The translations under genes were made by a program, and so were the position numbers. The notes beneath the pieces were generated by a model. The model did not search any database and was not told the DNA's origin. It saw only the letters and a list, made by a program, of their open reading frames with translations. Shown here one piece after another: positions 17,049 through 25,981 of a stretch of 52,291 nt of DNA. The stretch's first letter is position 1. Each line of letters begins with the position of its first letter. This stretch comes from Methylobacterium sp. J-090 (GTDB taxonomy: Bacteria; Pseudomonadota; Alphaproteobacteria; Rhizobiales; Beijerinckiaceae): assembly GCF_022829345.1 (NCBI RefSeq), contig NZ_JAKSXV010000067.1:1-52291 (forward strand), given 5' to 3'.

Positions 17049-18476
17049 TCAGCGGCCCCGGTCGTAGCAATCGGCGAAGTAGATCATGAAGGCGTCGATC
17101 ATGCCGTCCTCGTGCTGCGCCGTGAGGGCGTCCCAGCGCGTCGCGTAGAGGTCCCACAATCGGGCCTTGCGCGAGCCGAGCAGGCCCGCGAGTCCGCGGT
17201 CGCCCTCGTCGGACGCCGCGATGGCGTCGGGGTCGAGGTCGTCCATGAGCAGCCGGAGCGCGTTCTGCATGGCCGAGTAGGTCTTGATCTGGTGGGTCTT
17301 GAGGTCGCGAAACCCCGTCTCCAGGGCGCGGCGCGCGTCGAGATAGCCGCCGGAGGGGCGCCCGAGCATGATCCGCAGGGCGTCGTCCACCGTGGGAGCG
17401 AATTTCAGCGGGTTGTTGTCCAGGGCCTGGATCATGGTCTGGCTGGTGGCGCGGGCGGCGCGCTTGGTCTCGGCCCGGGCGGCCAGCAACTGCTTCACGC
17501 CCTCCGCCGCGAGCCGGACCAGGGCCCCCGCCTCCTCGGCGAGGTCGCCCGGGTCCCGCCACGCCACCACCTCGGGCGCGAGGCCGGCCCCCTTGGCGAA
17601 CCGGGCCACGAGGGCCTCGGCGTCGGCCGTAACGACGGGAGCGGGCGGGCGCGCCGTCACCGATGCCGGCGGCCGGCCGTCCCCGAAGCCGCCGGCGGCC
17701 GGTTCCGACGCGCTCCAATCGGGGGGCGGCCGGCTCCCGGCCCGCGGCGCGTCCCCCCCGGGGGCGGGGGGAGGCGACGGCCCATCGCTCCACGGCGCGG
17801 CGGCGGGCGGGGGACGGCGCGGCGCCGGCATCGGCGGCGGCGCGGGCGGTGGCGGCGGCGGCGTGGCGGCGGCCCAGGCCATGTCCCGGTTCGCGTCCTC
17901 GCCTCTGTCCTGGCTCGTGTCCCGGATCATCTCCCCGGCCGGCGCGGGGCGGGGTGGCGGAGCCTGGAACGCGGCGGGCGGCATCGCCTCGGCCACGTCC
18001 ACCGCCCAGTCGATGAAATCGGGCTGGACCGGCCGGGCCTGGCCGCGCGGTTTGAGATCGCGGCGCGCGATCGGGGGCGGCGCGTCGCCGGACACGTCCC
18101 AGTAATCGCCCGCGGCACCGGGGGGCGCCCCGGGGAGGTCGGCGGTTGGGGCCTCCTCGCCGTCGATGCGGGCGACGATGAGGTAGTGCCCGATCTGGAT
18201 GCGGTCGCCGTCCTTGAGGCGGTGGGTGCCCTGAATCCGCTGCGGGTTGCGGTTGAGGTAGACCCCGTTGCGGGAGACGTCGTTGATCCAGTAGGCGCCG
18301 TCCCGGTGGCGAACCTCGGCGTGCTTGCCGGAGATGAGCCGCTCGGTGTCGGGCAGGGTCCAGTCGAGGTACTGGTCCCGCCCGATGTCGATGCCGCGGC
18401 GCCCGGTGACGGCGATGGAGAGCGGGCCGCCATCGGGCAGGGACCCGTGGTTCTCGATCGTCAGGTGCAGCGTCAT
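17049..18476 (-). CDS. tagH: T6SS forkhead-associated regulator (Fha/TagH)
   Basis: 475 residues. An N-terminal FHA domain (about 1-105) shows the phosphopeptide-binding pattern 'IGRDQYLDWTLPD', 'ISGKHAEV', 'YWINDVSRNGVYLNR', 'GDRIQIGHYLI'. A long proline-rich linker (about 115-265) separates it from a helical C-terminal domain typical of T6SS Fha proteins ('NPLKFAPTVDDALRIML', 'GYLDARRALETGFRDLKTHQIKTYSAMQNAL', 'LWDLYATRWDAL'). Fha proteins bind the threonine-phosphorylated partner made by PpkA and promote secretion. It lies 85 bases downstream of the DUF6931-like gene on the same strand. Confidence 0.95.
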   Translation of the reverse strand: MTLHLTIENHGSLPDGGPLSIAVTGRRGIDIGRDQYLDWTLPDTERLISGKHAEVRHRDGAYWINDVSRNGVYLNRNPQRIQGTHRLKDGDRIQIGHYLIVARIDGEEAPTADLPGAPPGAAGDYWDVSGDAPPPIARRDLKPRGQARPVQPDFIDWAVDVAEAMPPAAFQAPPPRPAPAGEMIRDTSQDRGEDANRDMAWAAATPPPPPPAPPPMPAPRRPPPAAAPWSDGPSPPPAPGGDAPRAGSRPPPDWSASEPAAGGFGDGRPPASVTARPPAPVVTADAEALVARFAKGAGLAPEVVAWRDPGDLAEEAGALVRLAAEGVKQLLAARAETKRAARATSQTMIQALDNNPLKFAPTVDDALRIMLGRPSGGYLDARRALETGFRDLKTHQIKTYSAMQNALRLLMDDLDPDAIAASDEGDRGLAGLLGSRKARLWDLYATRWDALTAQHEDGMIDAFMIYFADCYDRGR

Positions 18477-18491
18477 CGTCCCAGGACCTCC

Positions 18492-18527
18492 CTCTCGTGT
18501 TCCTCGCTCTCGTGTTCCTCGCTCTCG
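18492..18527. repeat. 15-bp direct repeat in the fha leader
   Basis: CTCTCGTGTTCCTCG occurs twice head to tail (18492-18506, 18507-18521) with a third partial copy to 18527. On the transcribed (minus) strand each unit contains GAGGAA, a purine-rich Shine-Dalgarno-like core, 15-45 bases before the fha start. It may be neutral slippage or may affect translation of fha. Confidence 0.6.
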
Positions 18528-18561
18528 AGATCCGCGTGTTCCGGGCCCGCCCGGTCCCCCG

Positions 18562-19116
18562 TCACGTCCCGGTCCCCGCCTGCATCAGGCGCGCGCCGGC
18601 ATCGACGCAGAGCTGGAGGCGGCTCGCCCGCTCGCGCGCGGTCACCGTCGCGAGGGCGACGAGGATGCCCGTGCGGGCCGCCTTCGGGGTCATCTCGGGC
18701 GTCGCCATCACCACCACCTGACCCGGCGCCACGTTGCCGCCGGACCACGCCGCCGCGAGGGCGACCCAGGTGGTGGCGAGCCGCCGGTCCGAGGCCATCC
18801 CGAGGCGCAGGGCCTCGCGCCGCCGCAGGTCCTCGGGGTCGCGGACCCAGCTCTCCGCGGCGAGCAGCATCGCATCCTCCCCGCCGTTGGCGATCCGGCC
18901 GAGCAGGCGCACGCTCTGGGCCGCCCACCACACCGCCTCGCGGCGGCCGAGGGCGTAGGCGAGGAAGGTGACGGCGTCCTCCGGCGTATCGCTCCGCCGC
19001 AGGGCGTCGAGGAAGGCCGCGGGCGCCTCCGGGGTGGGCGCGGCGCGGATGTCGTCGCGGGCGCTCGGGAAGGCGTCGAACACCTCCAGGGCCGTCGTGA
19101 AGCGCAGGCGGGACAT
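18562..19116 (-). CDS. DUF6931-like T6SS-associated protein
   Basis: 184 residues, soluble and mostly helical, no signal peptide. The pattern 'RLRFTTALEVFDAFP..RDDI', 'FLDALRRSDTPEDAVTFLAYALGRREAVWW', 'CVR'-like 'SVRLLG', and 'AWSGGNVAP' is that of a small family regularly found beside vgrG and fha in alphaproteobacterial T6SS loci; I believe it is the one named DUF6931, but that name is from memory. Its start is 8 bases after the vgrG stop, so the two are cotranscribed. It may act as a VgrG or effector loading factor; no function is established from the sequence. The ATG at 19116 was chosen because longer readings run through vgrG. Confidence 0.75.
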   Translation of the reverse strand: MSRLRFTTALEVFDAFPSARDDIRAAPTPEAPAAFLDALRRSDTPEDAVTFLAYALGRREAVWWAAQSVRLLGRIANGGEDAMLLAAESWVRDPEDLRRREALRLGMASDRRLATTWVALAAAWSGGNVAPGQVVVMATPEMTPKAARTGILVALATVTARERASRLQLCVDAGARLMQAGTGT

Positions 19117-19124
19117 GACGGCGC

Positions 19125-20978
19125 TCAGTTGATCTTGATCAGGGGCGCTTGCTGCTCGATCAGCGCCGTGCCCTGGACCTTGATCTCGCCGGCCTCGATC
19201 TTGATCGAGGACGGCGTCATCGTGACCTTGCTGGCGCCCACCTCGATCACGATCTGCGTCCCGGCCTTGATGTGGATCTTCTCGGCGATGTCGACGTTCC
19301 AGTCGCCGCTCTCGACCTTCAGCTTCTCGTCGCCGTTCTTCAGGGTGGTGGAGCGCGACGGCTTTCCCTGCGGCGTCTCGAAGGCGACCCCGATCTCGCG
19401 GGTCTCGGCGTTGCGCACCACCGCATCGAGGTCCTTCTCGGCCCGCAGGGCGATGGCCTCCGAGGATTTCTTGTCGTCGAAGGTGAGCTTGTTGTGGCCG
19501 CCATGGCCCTTGGTCGAATCCGATTTGAAGCCCGAGACGGTCTTCTCGTCGGGCAGCTTGAAGGGATGGGGGTAATCCTTGTTGTAGACCGTGCCGACCA
19601 CGAGGGGCTGATCGGGATCGCCCTCCAGGAACTCGACCACCACCTCCTGGCCCACCCGCGGGATGACCTGCCAGCCCCAGGACTTGCCGGACCATTGCTG
19701 GGCCACGCGCACGGGCCGGGAGATCCGGTCCTTGTCGCGGTTCCAGTGGAACTGCACGAAGATCCGGCCCTCCTCGTCGACGTCGATCTCCTCGCTCTCC
19801 TTGCCCTTGCGGGTCACCACCAGGGCGGTCTGGGGGCCGTGGACCAGGGGCCGGGCCGTGACGAAGGGCGCCCGGAACGGCCGGTCCGCCGGCTGCAACT
19901 CGTAGAGGCCGGCATAGAGCGGCACCGTTCCGGCGCCCTCACCCGACCGGTAGAGCTCGGCTTCCACCCTGTGGGTGGCGCGCACCACGAGGTACTGGCC
20001 GTCATCGGTCGGATGCTGCCTGAGCGTCACCAGGGCGCCGGGAAACAGGCTCGCGGCGTCGCCGGCGGCATGCTTGCGGTGATCCTGCGCCTGCTCGGCC
20101 TCGAGGCGCACCTTCGCGCGCTTCTGGCCGAGGTCGCGCTCGGTGTAGCGGCCGGGATAGTCGTAGGCTTCGAGGGCGCCCTTCTCGTAGCCGGCGCCGG
20201 CCTGCTGCTCCGCCTTCAGGTTGGCGGTGGGCTTCATGTAGTCGAAGTCGTTGGCGCAGAACTTCCCCGTCCGGAACCGGCGCTCGGCGCGCCAGGCCGA
20301 CAGGTGCTCGCGGTCGCGGCGGTCCGCGCCGGTGAGCTGGACGAAGGGCAGGCTGCCGCCCCCCGCCGCGACCGGCCTGTGGCAGGACCGGGCGTCGGAC
20401 AGGACGAGCTGGTGGCGCTGCGCGCTGTGCTCGAAATGGGTGTAGACGCCCCATTCCTCCATCAGCCGGGAGACGAAGGCGAGATCGGTCTCGCGATACT
20501 GCACGCAATATTCGATCTTTTCGTAGTCGCCGCGGCTGGCCTTGATCTCGAAATCCTTGAAGCCGCCGTCGTCGAACACCTCCTCGATGATGTCGAAGAC
20601 GGTCTTGTCCTTGAAGATCCGGCACGTCGCCCGGCGGCCGAGCAGCCACAGCCACGGCTTGAGAACGAGGCGATAGGCGTTCGCCGCCTGCCGCGGACCG
20701 GACCAGTCGGCATCCACCAGGACACCGTTGAAGAACCGCTCGACGTTGTCGTAGGACTTGAACTTGACGTGGCAGTTCTTGCCAATGAGCTTATCGAAAT
20801 CGATATTCTCCAAGTTTGAGATCGCATCAACCTTGTATTCGAACAGCTCGCTCAAGCCCTCCACGCCCTCGAAACGGGTCATGACGAGTTTATTCTTGCC
20901 AAGAGGGGTCATCAGCTCCGCGACGCGGTTTTTCTGCAATCTATCGATACCGCGATCACCGTGGAGACCATCGTTCAA
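19125..20978 (-). CDS. vgrG: T6SS spike protein VgrG/TssI
   Basis: 617 residues. It opens with the gp27-like part ('MTPLGKNKLVMTRFEGVEGLSELFEYKVDAIS', 'RFFNGVLVDADW', 'YRLVLKPWLWLLGRR', 'YCVQYRETDLAFVSRLMEEWGVYTHFEH'), then the gp5-like OB fold ('VDEEGRIFVQFHWNRD', 'RVAQQWSGKSWGWQVIPRVGQEVVVEFLEGDPDQPLVVGTVYN') and the C-terminal needle beta-helix. It ends soon after the needle ('IEQQAPLIKIN'), so there is no C-terminal effector domain and cargo must ride on PAAR, Hcp or adaptors. A TTG start with AAAGGA about 8 bases upstream fits. The first ~80 codons are more AT-rich than the rest. Confidence 0.95.
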   Translation of the reverse strand: MNDGLHGDRGIDRLQKNRVAELMTPLGKNKLVMTRFEGVEGLSELFEYKVDAISNLENIDFDKLIGKNCHVKFKSYDNVERFFNGVLVDADWSGPRQAANAYRLVLKPWLWLLGRRATCRIFKDKTVFDIIEEVFDDGGFKDFEIKASRGDYEKIEYCVQYRETDLAFVSRLMEEWGVYTHFEHSAQRHQLVLSDARSCHRPVAAGGGSLPFVQLTGADRRDREHLSAWRAERRFRTGKFCANDFDYMKPTANLKAEQQAGAGYEKGALEAYDYPGRYTERDLGQKRAKVRLEAEQAQDHRKHAAGDAASLFPGALVTLRQHPTDDGQYLVVRATHRVEAELYRSGEGAGTVPLYAGLYELQPADRPFRAPFVTARPLVHGPQTALVVTRKGKESEEIDVDEEGRIFVQFHWNRDKDRISRPVRVAQQWSGKSWGWQVIPRVGQEVVVEFLEGDPDQPLVVGTVYNKDYPHPFKLPDEKTVSGFKSDSTKGHGGHNKLTFDDKKSSEAIALRAEKDLDAVVRNAETREIGVAFETPQGKPSRSTTLKNGDEKLKVESGDWNVDIAEKIHIKAGTQIVIEVGASKVTMTPSSIKIEAGEIKVQGTALIEQQAPLIKIN

Positions 20979-21069
20979 GACAAAATCCTTTGCGCAGTTC
21001 TGTTTTCAAGGATTGACGCAGAGATGATCCGGTGACATGAATCGCGCGAAATCGAGGGGGACTGAGCGC
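20979..21069. promoter_or_regulatory. Divergent promoter region of the two T6SS arms
   Basis: Only 91 bases separate the leftward vgrG arm from the rightward ompA-tssA arm, so both promoters must lie here or overlap gene starts. It is AT-richer than its surroundings. It contains AATCCTT (20984-20990) and its reverse complement AAGGATT (21008-21014); the first copy doubles as the vgrG ribosome binding site read on the minus strand. GAGGGGG at about 21055-21061 is the ribosome binding site of the gene at 21070. No sigma-54 or sigma-70 consensus was clear by eye. Confidence 0.5.
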
Positions 21070-21606
21070 ATGACATCGTTCCGGGGATTTCTTACAGGCG
21101 CGGCGGCTTTCGCTCTCATGAACACCGTCGCGCTGGCTGGCCCTGCCTACAAAGCGTCCGACATCGTCAGCCACTTCTCCCGCAAGCCCGATCTCGGCGC
21201 GACGCGCTCCCTCTGCATCGGAACCGAGAGCGAGTGCTCCAAAGAAATACCAGATCGGACCAAGGCTGTCGACAGCTTCGATCTGCGCGTCCAGTTCGAG
21301 TACAACTCGTCGATCCTGACGGGCCTGGCGCGGGCGAATCTCGACGAGTTCGCCGCCGCGCTGAAGGACCCGAACCTGCCCGGCGGCTCCTTCCTCGTCG
21401 AGGGACACACGGACGGGATCGGCGGCGACGCCTACAACCTCGACCTCTCCATGCGCCGCGCCAGCGCGGTGGTGGACTACCTCCGGAACAAGGGCGTGCC
21501 GGACTCGCGCCTCGTGGCCCGGGGTCTCGGCAAGCAGCGTCCCCTCACCAAGGACCCGATGTCGAGCGCCAACCGCCGCGTCGAGACTCGCCTGAAGACC
21601 GAATAA
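21070..21606 (+). CDS. Exported OmpA-family protein at the head of the rightward T6SS arm
   Basis: 178 residues. Residues 1-24 form a signal peptide ('MTSFRGFLTGAAAFALMNTVALAGPA'-like, cleavage after ALA). The mature part ends in an OmpA-type peptidoglycan-binding domain (about 75-178: 'VQFEYNSSIL', 'VEGHTDGIGGDAYN', 'LSMRRASAVVDYL', 'SRLVARGLG', 'NRRVETRL'). Two cysteines in the linker (IGTESEC, SLCIG) may form a disulfide. There is no lipobox, so it is a soluble periplasmic cell-wall-binding protein rather than a TssJ lipoprotein. The ATG at 21070 was preferred over an in-frame ATG at 21037 because of the GAGGGGG ribosome binding site and the signal peptide. It is followed by tssA after 50 bases. 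Confidence 0.9.
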   Translation: MTSFRGFLTGAAAFALMNTVALAGPAYKASDIVSHFSRKPDLGATRSLCIGTESECSKEIPDRTKAVDSFDLRVQFEYNSSILTGLARANLDEFAAALKDPNLPGGSFLVEGHTDGIGGDAYNLDLSMRRASAVVDYLRNKGVPDSRLVARGLGKQRPLTKDPMSSANRRVETRLKTE

Positions 21607-21656
21607 TTTTTTCGCGCGGGCAGGCCTCTCACGAAGAACAGGGACGCGAGCCGGGG

Positions 21657-23030
21657 ATGGCGACGGACGATGCAGCGCGCCTGAGCGCGCCGATCTCGGC
21701 GGACGCGCCGTGCGGCCCCGACCTCGACGCGGAGGGAGACCCGGAATACCTGCAATGCGTCGCCTTCGTCGAAGGCCTGCTGCCCCTGTCGTTCTTCACC
21801 CGCGACGACGAGGGGCGCCAGCAGGTCTTCGATCGCGCGTCCATCGACATCCCGGGCGCCCTGACGCGCGTCGTCGCCCTCCTCGACGCGACGCGCGACC
21901 TGCGGCTCCTGACGCTGCTCGGGCGCCTCCACGCCCTGAACCGGGACCTGGGCGGCCTCGCCGAGGCCCTGACGGTCAGCGCGGCCCTGCTGCGGGCGGC
22001 GTGGGCCGACGTGCACCCGCGCGGCGAGGGGGCGGATTTCTCCTTCCGCACCGCCGTCCTGCAGACCTTCGACGACATGCCGACGGTGGTGCTCCCGGTG
22101 CAGCACATCGCCCTGTGCGAGAACCGGCGCCACGGCCCCATCAGCTTCCGGACCGTGATGGTCGCCCACGGCGAGGCCGCCGCGCGGGAGGGCGAACCGC
22201 CCGTCGACCGCGCCGCCCTCGACCGCGCCTTCGCGGAGGCGGATCTCGACGCGCTGCAGGCCACGGCCGCCCGGCTCGCCGCCATCGAGACCGCCGCCGC
22301 CGCCATCCGCGAGACCTGCGTGGCGAATGCCGGCTACGATCAGGCCCTGTCCCTCACACGGCTGTCCACCCTGGTCGGGCGGGCCCTCGCCCTGGTCCGG
22401 CCGGCGATCCAGGCGCGCACGGGCGTCGTCCCCGGCGCCGCGGCGGCCGGGCCCGACGGACCGGATGGCCCGGCGGGATCGGCAGAGACCGCCGGCGGAC
22501 CGCCCGCGGGGGCCGTGCGGGCCGGCCGGATCACGGGTGTGCGGGACGCGTCCGCCGCCCTCGCGGCGGCGGCTTCGTACCTGCGCCGCTCGGAACCCTC
22601 GAGCCCGGCCGAGCTCCTCACCCGCCAGGCCCAGATGCTGGTGGGCAAATCGTTCCTCGACGTGATGAGCATCCTGATCCCGGATCACGCCGCCGCGGCG
22701 GTCATCGCCATCGGCGCCGGCAGCCCCCTGCGGCTGTCCTTCGGCCAGCTCGAGGCGGTGCCCCGCGAGGACGGCGCCGATTCGGACCCCGAATCGGAGG
22801 CCGGGGCGCCGGACGCGGAGTCCGAAGCCGGGACCGAAAGGGTCCGGGCCGCGACGCGGGCCGAGGCCGTAGCCCTGCTGGTGGAGGTCGGCCAGTTCTA
22901 CCGGTCGGCCGAGCCATCGAGCCCGATCCCCCTGCTCCTCGACCGCGCCACGGGCCTGATCGAGCGGGATTTCCTCAGCATTCTCAGGGACGTCCTCCCG
23001 GATCTCGCCCTCGGGGCCGACGGGTCCTAG
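21657..23030 (+). CDS. tssA: T6SS cap/priming protein TssA (ImpA family)
   Basis: 457 residues. The N-terminal ImpA domain is clear: 'APISADAPCGPDLDAEGDPEYLQ', 'LLDATRDLRLLTLLGRLHALNRDLGGLAEALTVSAALL', 'WADVHPRGEGADFSFR'. The C-terminal part carries two copies of the ImpA C-terminal motif: residues ~308-343 ('YLRRSEPSSPAELLTRQAQ', ending 'ILIPD') and ~414-449 ('FYRSAEPSSPIPLLLDRAT', ending 'VLPD'). Most TssA proteins have one such motif. TssA starts tail assembly and coordinates sheath and tube growth. The ATG at 21657 was chosen because upstream in-frame sequence is a shadow of the OmpA-like gene. Confidence 0.93.
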   Translation: MATDDAARLSAPISADAPCGPDLDAEGDPEYLQCVAFVEGLLPLSFFTRDDEGRQQVFDRASIDIPGALTRVVALLDATRDLRLLTLLGRLHALNRDLGGLAEALTVSAALLRAAWADVHPRGEGADFSFRTAVLQTFDDMPTVVLPVQHIALCENRRHGPISFRTVMVAHGEAAAREGEPPVDRAALDRAFAEADLDALQATAARLAAIETAAAAIRETCVANAGYDQALSLTRLSTLVGRALALVRPAIQARTGVVPGAAAAGPDGPDGPAGSAETAGGPPAGAVRAGRITGVRDASAALAAAASYLRRSEPSSPAELLTRQAQMLVGKSFLDVMSILIPDHAAAAVIAIGAGSPLRLSFGQLEAVPREDGADSDPESEAGAPDAESEAGTERVRAATRAEAVALLVEVGQFYRSAEPSSPIPLLLDRATGLIERDFLSILRDVLPDLALGADGS

Positions 23031-23249
23031 GGCCACTTGCGCGCAGCCCGGACGCGCGGCCGTTCCGGGCCGCATCTTTTCGGGGCCGCATCCGCAAGCA
23101 CCCCTTGCATCGCCGCCTGAAATCTGTTGGACTGCTTTTGGTACTGTCGAGGTTGAAATTCAGTCTTCGGCAAAACGAGCCGCGTCCCATCACGGCGCGT
23201 GGGGCGGCGTTGTCTTGTTTACACTGCAATCGTGCGAGGGGGAGGCGAG

Positions 23250-23801
23250 ATGTCTGATTCCGGTCAGAAGTTCATCAAGCGCAACAGGGCCCCGCGCGTC
23301 CACATCACCTACGAAGATCCCTACGACGCCGAGAAGAACATCGAGCTTCCGTTCGTCATGGGCGTCCTAGCCGATCTTTCGGGGAACGCCTCCCCGGTGG
23401 AGAAGGCGGACGTCGCCGACCGGAAGATGACCGAGTTCGACATGGACAATTTCGACCAGCGCATGGCCGCGGTCGCGCCGGGCGTGGCCTTCACCATTCA
23501 GGACAAGCTCTCGGGCGATGCCGACGTGAAGATGCCGGTGCAGCTGAACTTCCGGAAGATGGACGATTTCAGCCCGGCGGCCATCGCGCGCCAGGTTCCA
23601 TCCCTGGCAAAGCTGCTGGAAGCGCGCGACCAGCTCGCGAACCTCCTGCGCTACATGGACGGCAAGGTCGCTGCCAGCGACCAGATCAAGGCCCTGCTGA
23701 AGGACCCGGCCCTGATGGCCTCCCTCAAGGACAGGATGGCCGAGCAGGCCCGGGGGTCTGAACCGGTGAAGGCGCCCGACACGTCCGGCCCCGCATCCTG
23801 A
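23250..23801 (+). CDS. tssB: T6SS contractile sheath small subunit TssB
   Basis: 183 residues. The family signature is present: 'SGQKFIKRNRAPRVHITYEDPYDAEKNIELPFVMGVLADLSG' near the N-terminus, then 'RKMTEFDMDNFDQRMAAVAP' and 'MDDFSPAAIARQVPSLAKLLEARDQLANLLRYMDGK'. TssB pairs with TssC to build the contractile sheath. A strong GGGGGAGG ribosome binding site just upstream fixes the ATG at 23250 rather than an in-frame start 51 bases earlier. The 219-base gap before it is AT-richer at about 23115-23220 and might hold an internal promoter, but no consensus was found. Confidence 0.96.
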   Translation: MSDSGQKFIKRNRAPRVHITYEDPYDAEKNIELPFVMGVLADLSGNASPVEKADVADRKMTEFDMDNFDQRMAAVAPGVAFTIQDKLSGDADVKMPVQLNFRKMDDFSPAAIARQVPSLAKLLEARDQLANLLRYMDGKVAASDQIKALLKDPALMASLKDRMAEQARGSEPVKAPDTSGPAS

Positions 23802-23851
23802 TCCTCGAAGCCCCCGAGAGCCCATTCCCCGGCGCGTTGCGAGAGACGAAG

Positions 23852-25378
23852 ATGGCATCCGGAACGAACGAACTGAGTGGTCAGGCCGTCGGCGCGCAAG
23901 TCGGGACGGCGCAAGTCGGAACGGTGGAAGCCGACGAATTCTCGAGCCTGCTCAAGCAGAGCTTCAAGCCGCGCACCGAGCGCGCGGCGACGGAGGTCGA
24001 GAACGCGGTGGGCACCCTGGTGCGCCAGGCCCTGGCCGATACCAGCCTCATCAAGGACGACGTCCTCGACACCATCGAGGAGATGATCGCCCGGATCGAC
24101 GAGAAGCTCACGCTCCAGGTCAACGAGATCCTGCACGCGCAGGAATTCCAGAAGATCGAGAGCGCGTGGCGCGGGCTGAACTACCTGGTCTTCAACTCGG
24201 AAACCGATGCGAGCCTGAAGATCAAGGTGATGAACATCTCGAAGACCGAGCTGTCGCGCAATCTCAAGATGTATCCCGGCGCACGCTGGGACCAGAGCCC
24301 GCTGTTCAAGAAGGTCTACGAATCCGAGTTCGGCCAGCTCGGCGGCGAGCCCTACGGCTGCCTCGTGGCGGATTACCATTTCAGCCACCTGCCGACCGAC
24401 GTGCAGCTGCTGCGCGACCTGAGCAAGATCGCCGGTGCCGCCCACGCGCCGTTCTTCGCCGGGGCCGATCCGATGCTGCTCGGCATGGACAGCTACACCG
24501 AACTCGCCAACCCGCGCGACCTCGGCAAGATCTTCGAGACGCCCGATTACGGTCCGTGGAAGTCCCTGCGCGACGCGCCGGATTCGCGCTACCTCGGCCT
24601 GTGCATGCCGCGCGTGCTGTCGCGCCTGCCCTACGGCGCCAAGACCGAGCCGGTGGAGGAATTCGCCTTCGAGGAGACGACGGACGGGCATGCGGGCGAG
24701 AGCTACGCCTGGATGAACGCCGCCTACGCCATGGCGGTGAACATCAACCGCGCCTACAAGGAATGCGGCTGGACCGTGCGGATCCGCGGCGTCCAGTCCG
24801 GCGGCGAGGTGGTCAACCTCCCCAACCACACCTTCCCGACGGATGACGGCGGCGTCGACCTCAAGTGCCCCACCGAGATCGCCATCAGCGACCGGCGCGA
24901 GGCGGAACTCGCCAAGGCCGGCCTGATCCCGCTGATCCACCGCAAGAACACCGACAAGGCCGCCTTCATCGGCGCGCAGTCGGTCTACAAGCCGAAAACC
25001 TTCTACGGCGAGAAGGGCGTCGAGGCCACCGCCTCCGACAACCTGTCGGCGCGCCTGCCCTACATGTTCGCCGTGTCACGCTTCGCGCATTACTTGAAAT
25101 GCATGGTGCGCGACAAGATCGGGTCGACCAAGGAAAAAGATCAGCTCACCAAGTGGCTGCAGGAATGGATCAACCAGTACGTCGACGGTGATCCGACCAA
25201 TTCGAGCGAGCAGACCAAGGCCCGCAAGCCCCTCGCCGACGCGCGGGTCGACATCTTCGAGAACGAGGAGAACCCGGGGTACTACTCGGCCCGGTTCTAC
25301 CTTCGTCCGCACTACCAGCTCGAAGGCATGGATATCGGCATGAGCCTCGTCTCGCGGCTCCCGGCGCCGTCCCAGTAG
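23852..25378 (+). CDS. tssC: T6SS contractile sheath large subunit TssC
   Basis: 508 residues. TssC/VipB blocks are easily read: 'LTLQVNEILHAQEFQKIESAWRGLNYLV', 'LFKKVYESEFGQLGGEPYGCLVADY', 'LSKIAGAAHAPFFAGADP', 'FEDEPSTD'-equivalent 'EEFAFEETTDGHAGESYAWMNAAYAMA', and the C-terminal 'DVFENEENPGYYSARFYLRPHYQLEGM'-type ending. Forms the bulk of the sheath with TssB. The ATG at 23852 is preferred over an in-frame TTG at 23837, since a GAGAGA tract sits just before it. It follows tssB after 50 bases. Confidence 0.96.
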   Translation: MASGTNELSGQAVGAQVGTAQVGTVEADEFSSLLKQSFKPRTERAATEVENAVGTLVRQALADTSLIKDDVLDTIEEMIARIDEKLTLQVNEILHAQEFQKIESAWRGLNYLVFNSETDASLKIKVMNISKTELSRNLKMYPGARWDQSPLFKKVYESEFGQLGGEPYGCLVADYHFSHLPTDVQLLRDLSKIAGAAHAPFFAGADPMLLGMDSYTELANPRDLGKIFETPDYGPWKSLRDAPDSRYLGLCMPRVLSRLPYGAKTEPVEEFAFEETTDGHAGESYAWMNAAYAMAVNINRAYKECGWTVRIRGVQSGGEVVNLPNHTFPTDDGGVDLKCPTEIAISDRREAELAKAGLIPLIHRKNTDKAAFIGAQSVYKPKTFYGEKGVEATASDNLSARLPYMFAVSRFAHYLKCMVRDKIGSTKEKDQLTKWLQEWINQYVDGDPTNSSEQTKARKPLADARVDIFENEENPGYYSARFYLRPHYQLEGMDIGMSLVSRLPAPSQ

Positions 25379-25491
25379 CGCCGCCCCGGCACCGGCCGGC
25401 GTGACACGCACAGCCTCCGCGTTCCCTTCAGCGTGCGTCCAGTCAATCCAACCCATCCATACGGGCCAACCATCCAACACGGGAGTGCGTC

Positions 25492-25971
25492 ATGGCAGTC
25501 GACATGTTTCTCAAGATCGACGGGATCAAGGGCGAGTCGCAGGACGGCAAGCACAAGGAGGAGATCGACGTCCTGGCCTGGTCCTGGGGCATGGCCCAGT
25601 CGGGCACGTCGCACATGGGCTCCGGCGGCGGGTCGGGCAAGGTCTCGGTGCAGGATCTGAGCATCACCAAGTATATCGACAAGGCGAGCCCGCCGCTCTC
25701 GTCCCATTGCTGCAGCGGCAAGCATATCCCCAAGGCGTCCCTGATCGTCCGCAAGGCCGGCGACAAGCCGGTGGAATACGTGAAGATCGAGATGGAGGAT
25801 CTGATCGTGACGCACGTCTCCGTCGGCGGCTCGGGCGGCGAGGACCGGCTGACGGAGAACGTCACCCTCAACTTCGCGAAGTTCAAGTACGTCTACACCA
25901 CCCAGGCCAAGGACGGCAGCGCCGGCCCCGAGGTCGAGGCGACCTGGAACATCGCCAAGGGCGAGAAGTAG
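25492..25971 (+). CDS. hcp: T6SS tube protein Hcp (TssD)
   Basis: 159 residues, normal length. It starts 'VDMFLKIDGIKGESQDGKHKEEIDVLAWSWGM' and contains 'KVSVQDLSITKYIDKASPPLSSHCCSGKHI' and 'YVKIEMEDLIVTHVSVGGSGGEDRLTENVTLNFAKFKYVY', all typical of Hcp. Hexameric rings stack to form the inner tube and can carry small effectors. No C-terminal extension. GGGAG about 8 bases upstream supports the start. It is flanked by larger gaps than its neighbours (113 bases before, 226 after). Confidence 0.97.
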   Translation: MAVDMFLKIDGIKGESQDGKHKEEIDVLAWSWGMAQSGTSHMGSGGGSGKVSVQDLSITKYIDKASPPLSSHCCSGKHIPKASLIVRKAGDKPVEYVKIEMEDLIVTHVSVGGSGGEDRLTENVTLNFAKFKYVYTTQAKDGSAGPEVEATWNIAKGEK

Positions 25972-25981
25972 GCGACCACGC

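Noticed and set aside
23115..23175. Sigma-54-like promoter (TGGTAC...TTGAA) before tssB
   Set aside because: The gap between the two elements is 8 bases instead of 5, so the match is not acceptable.
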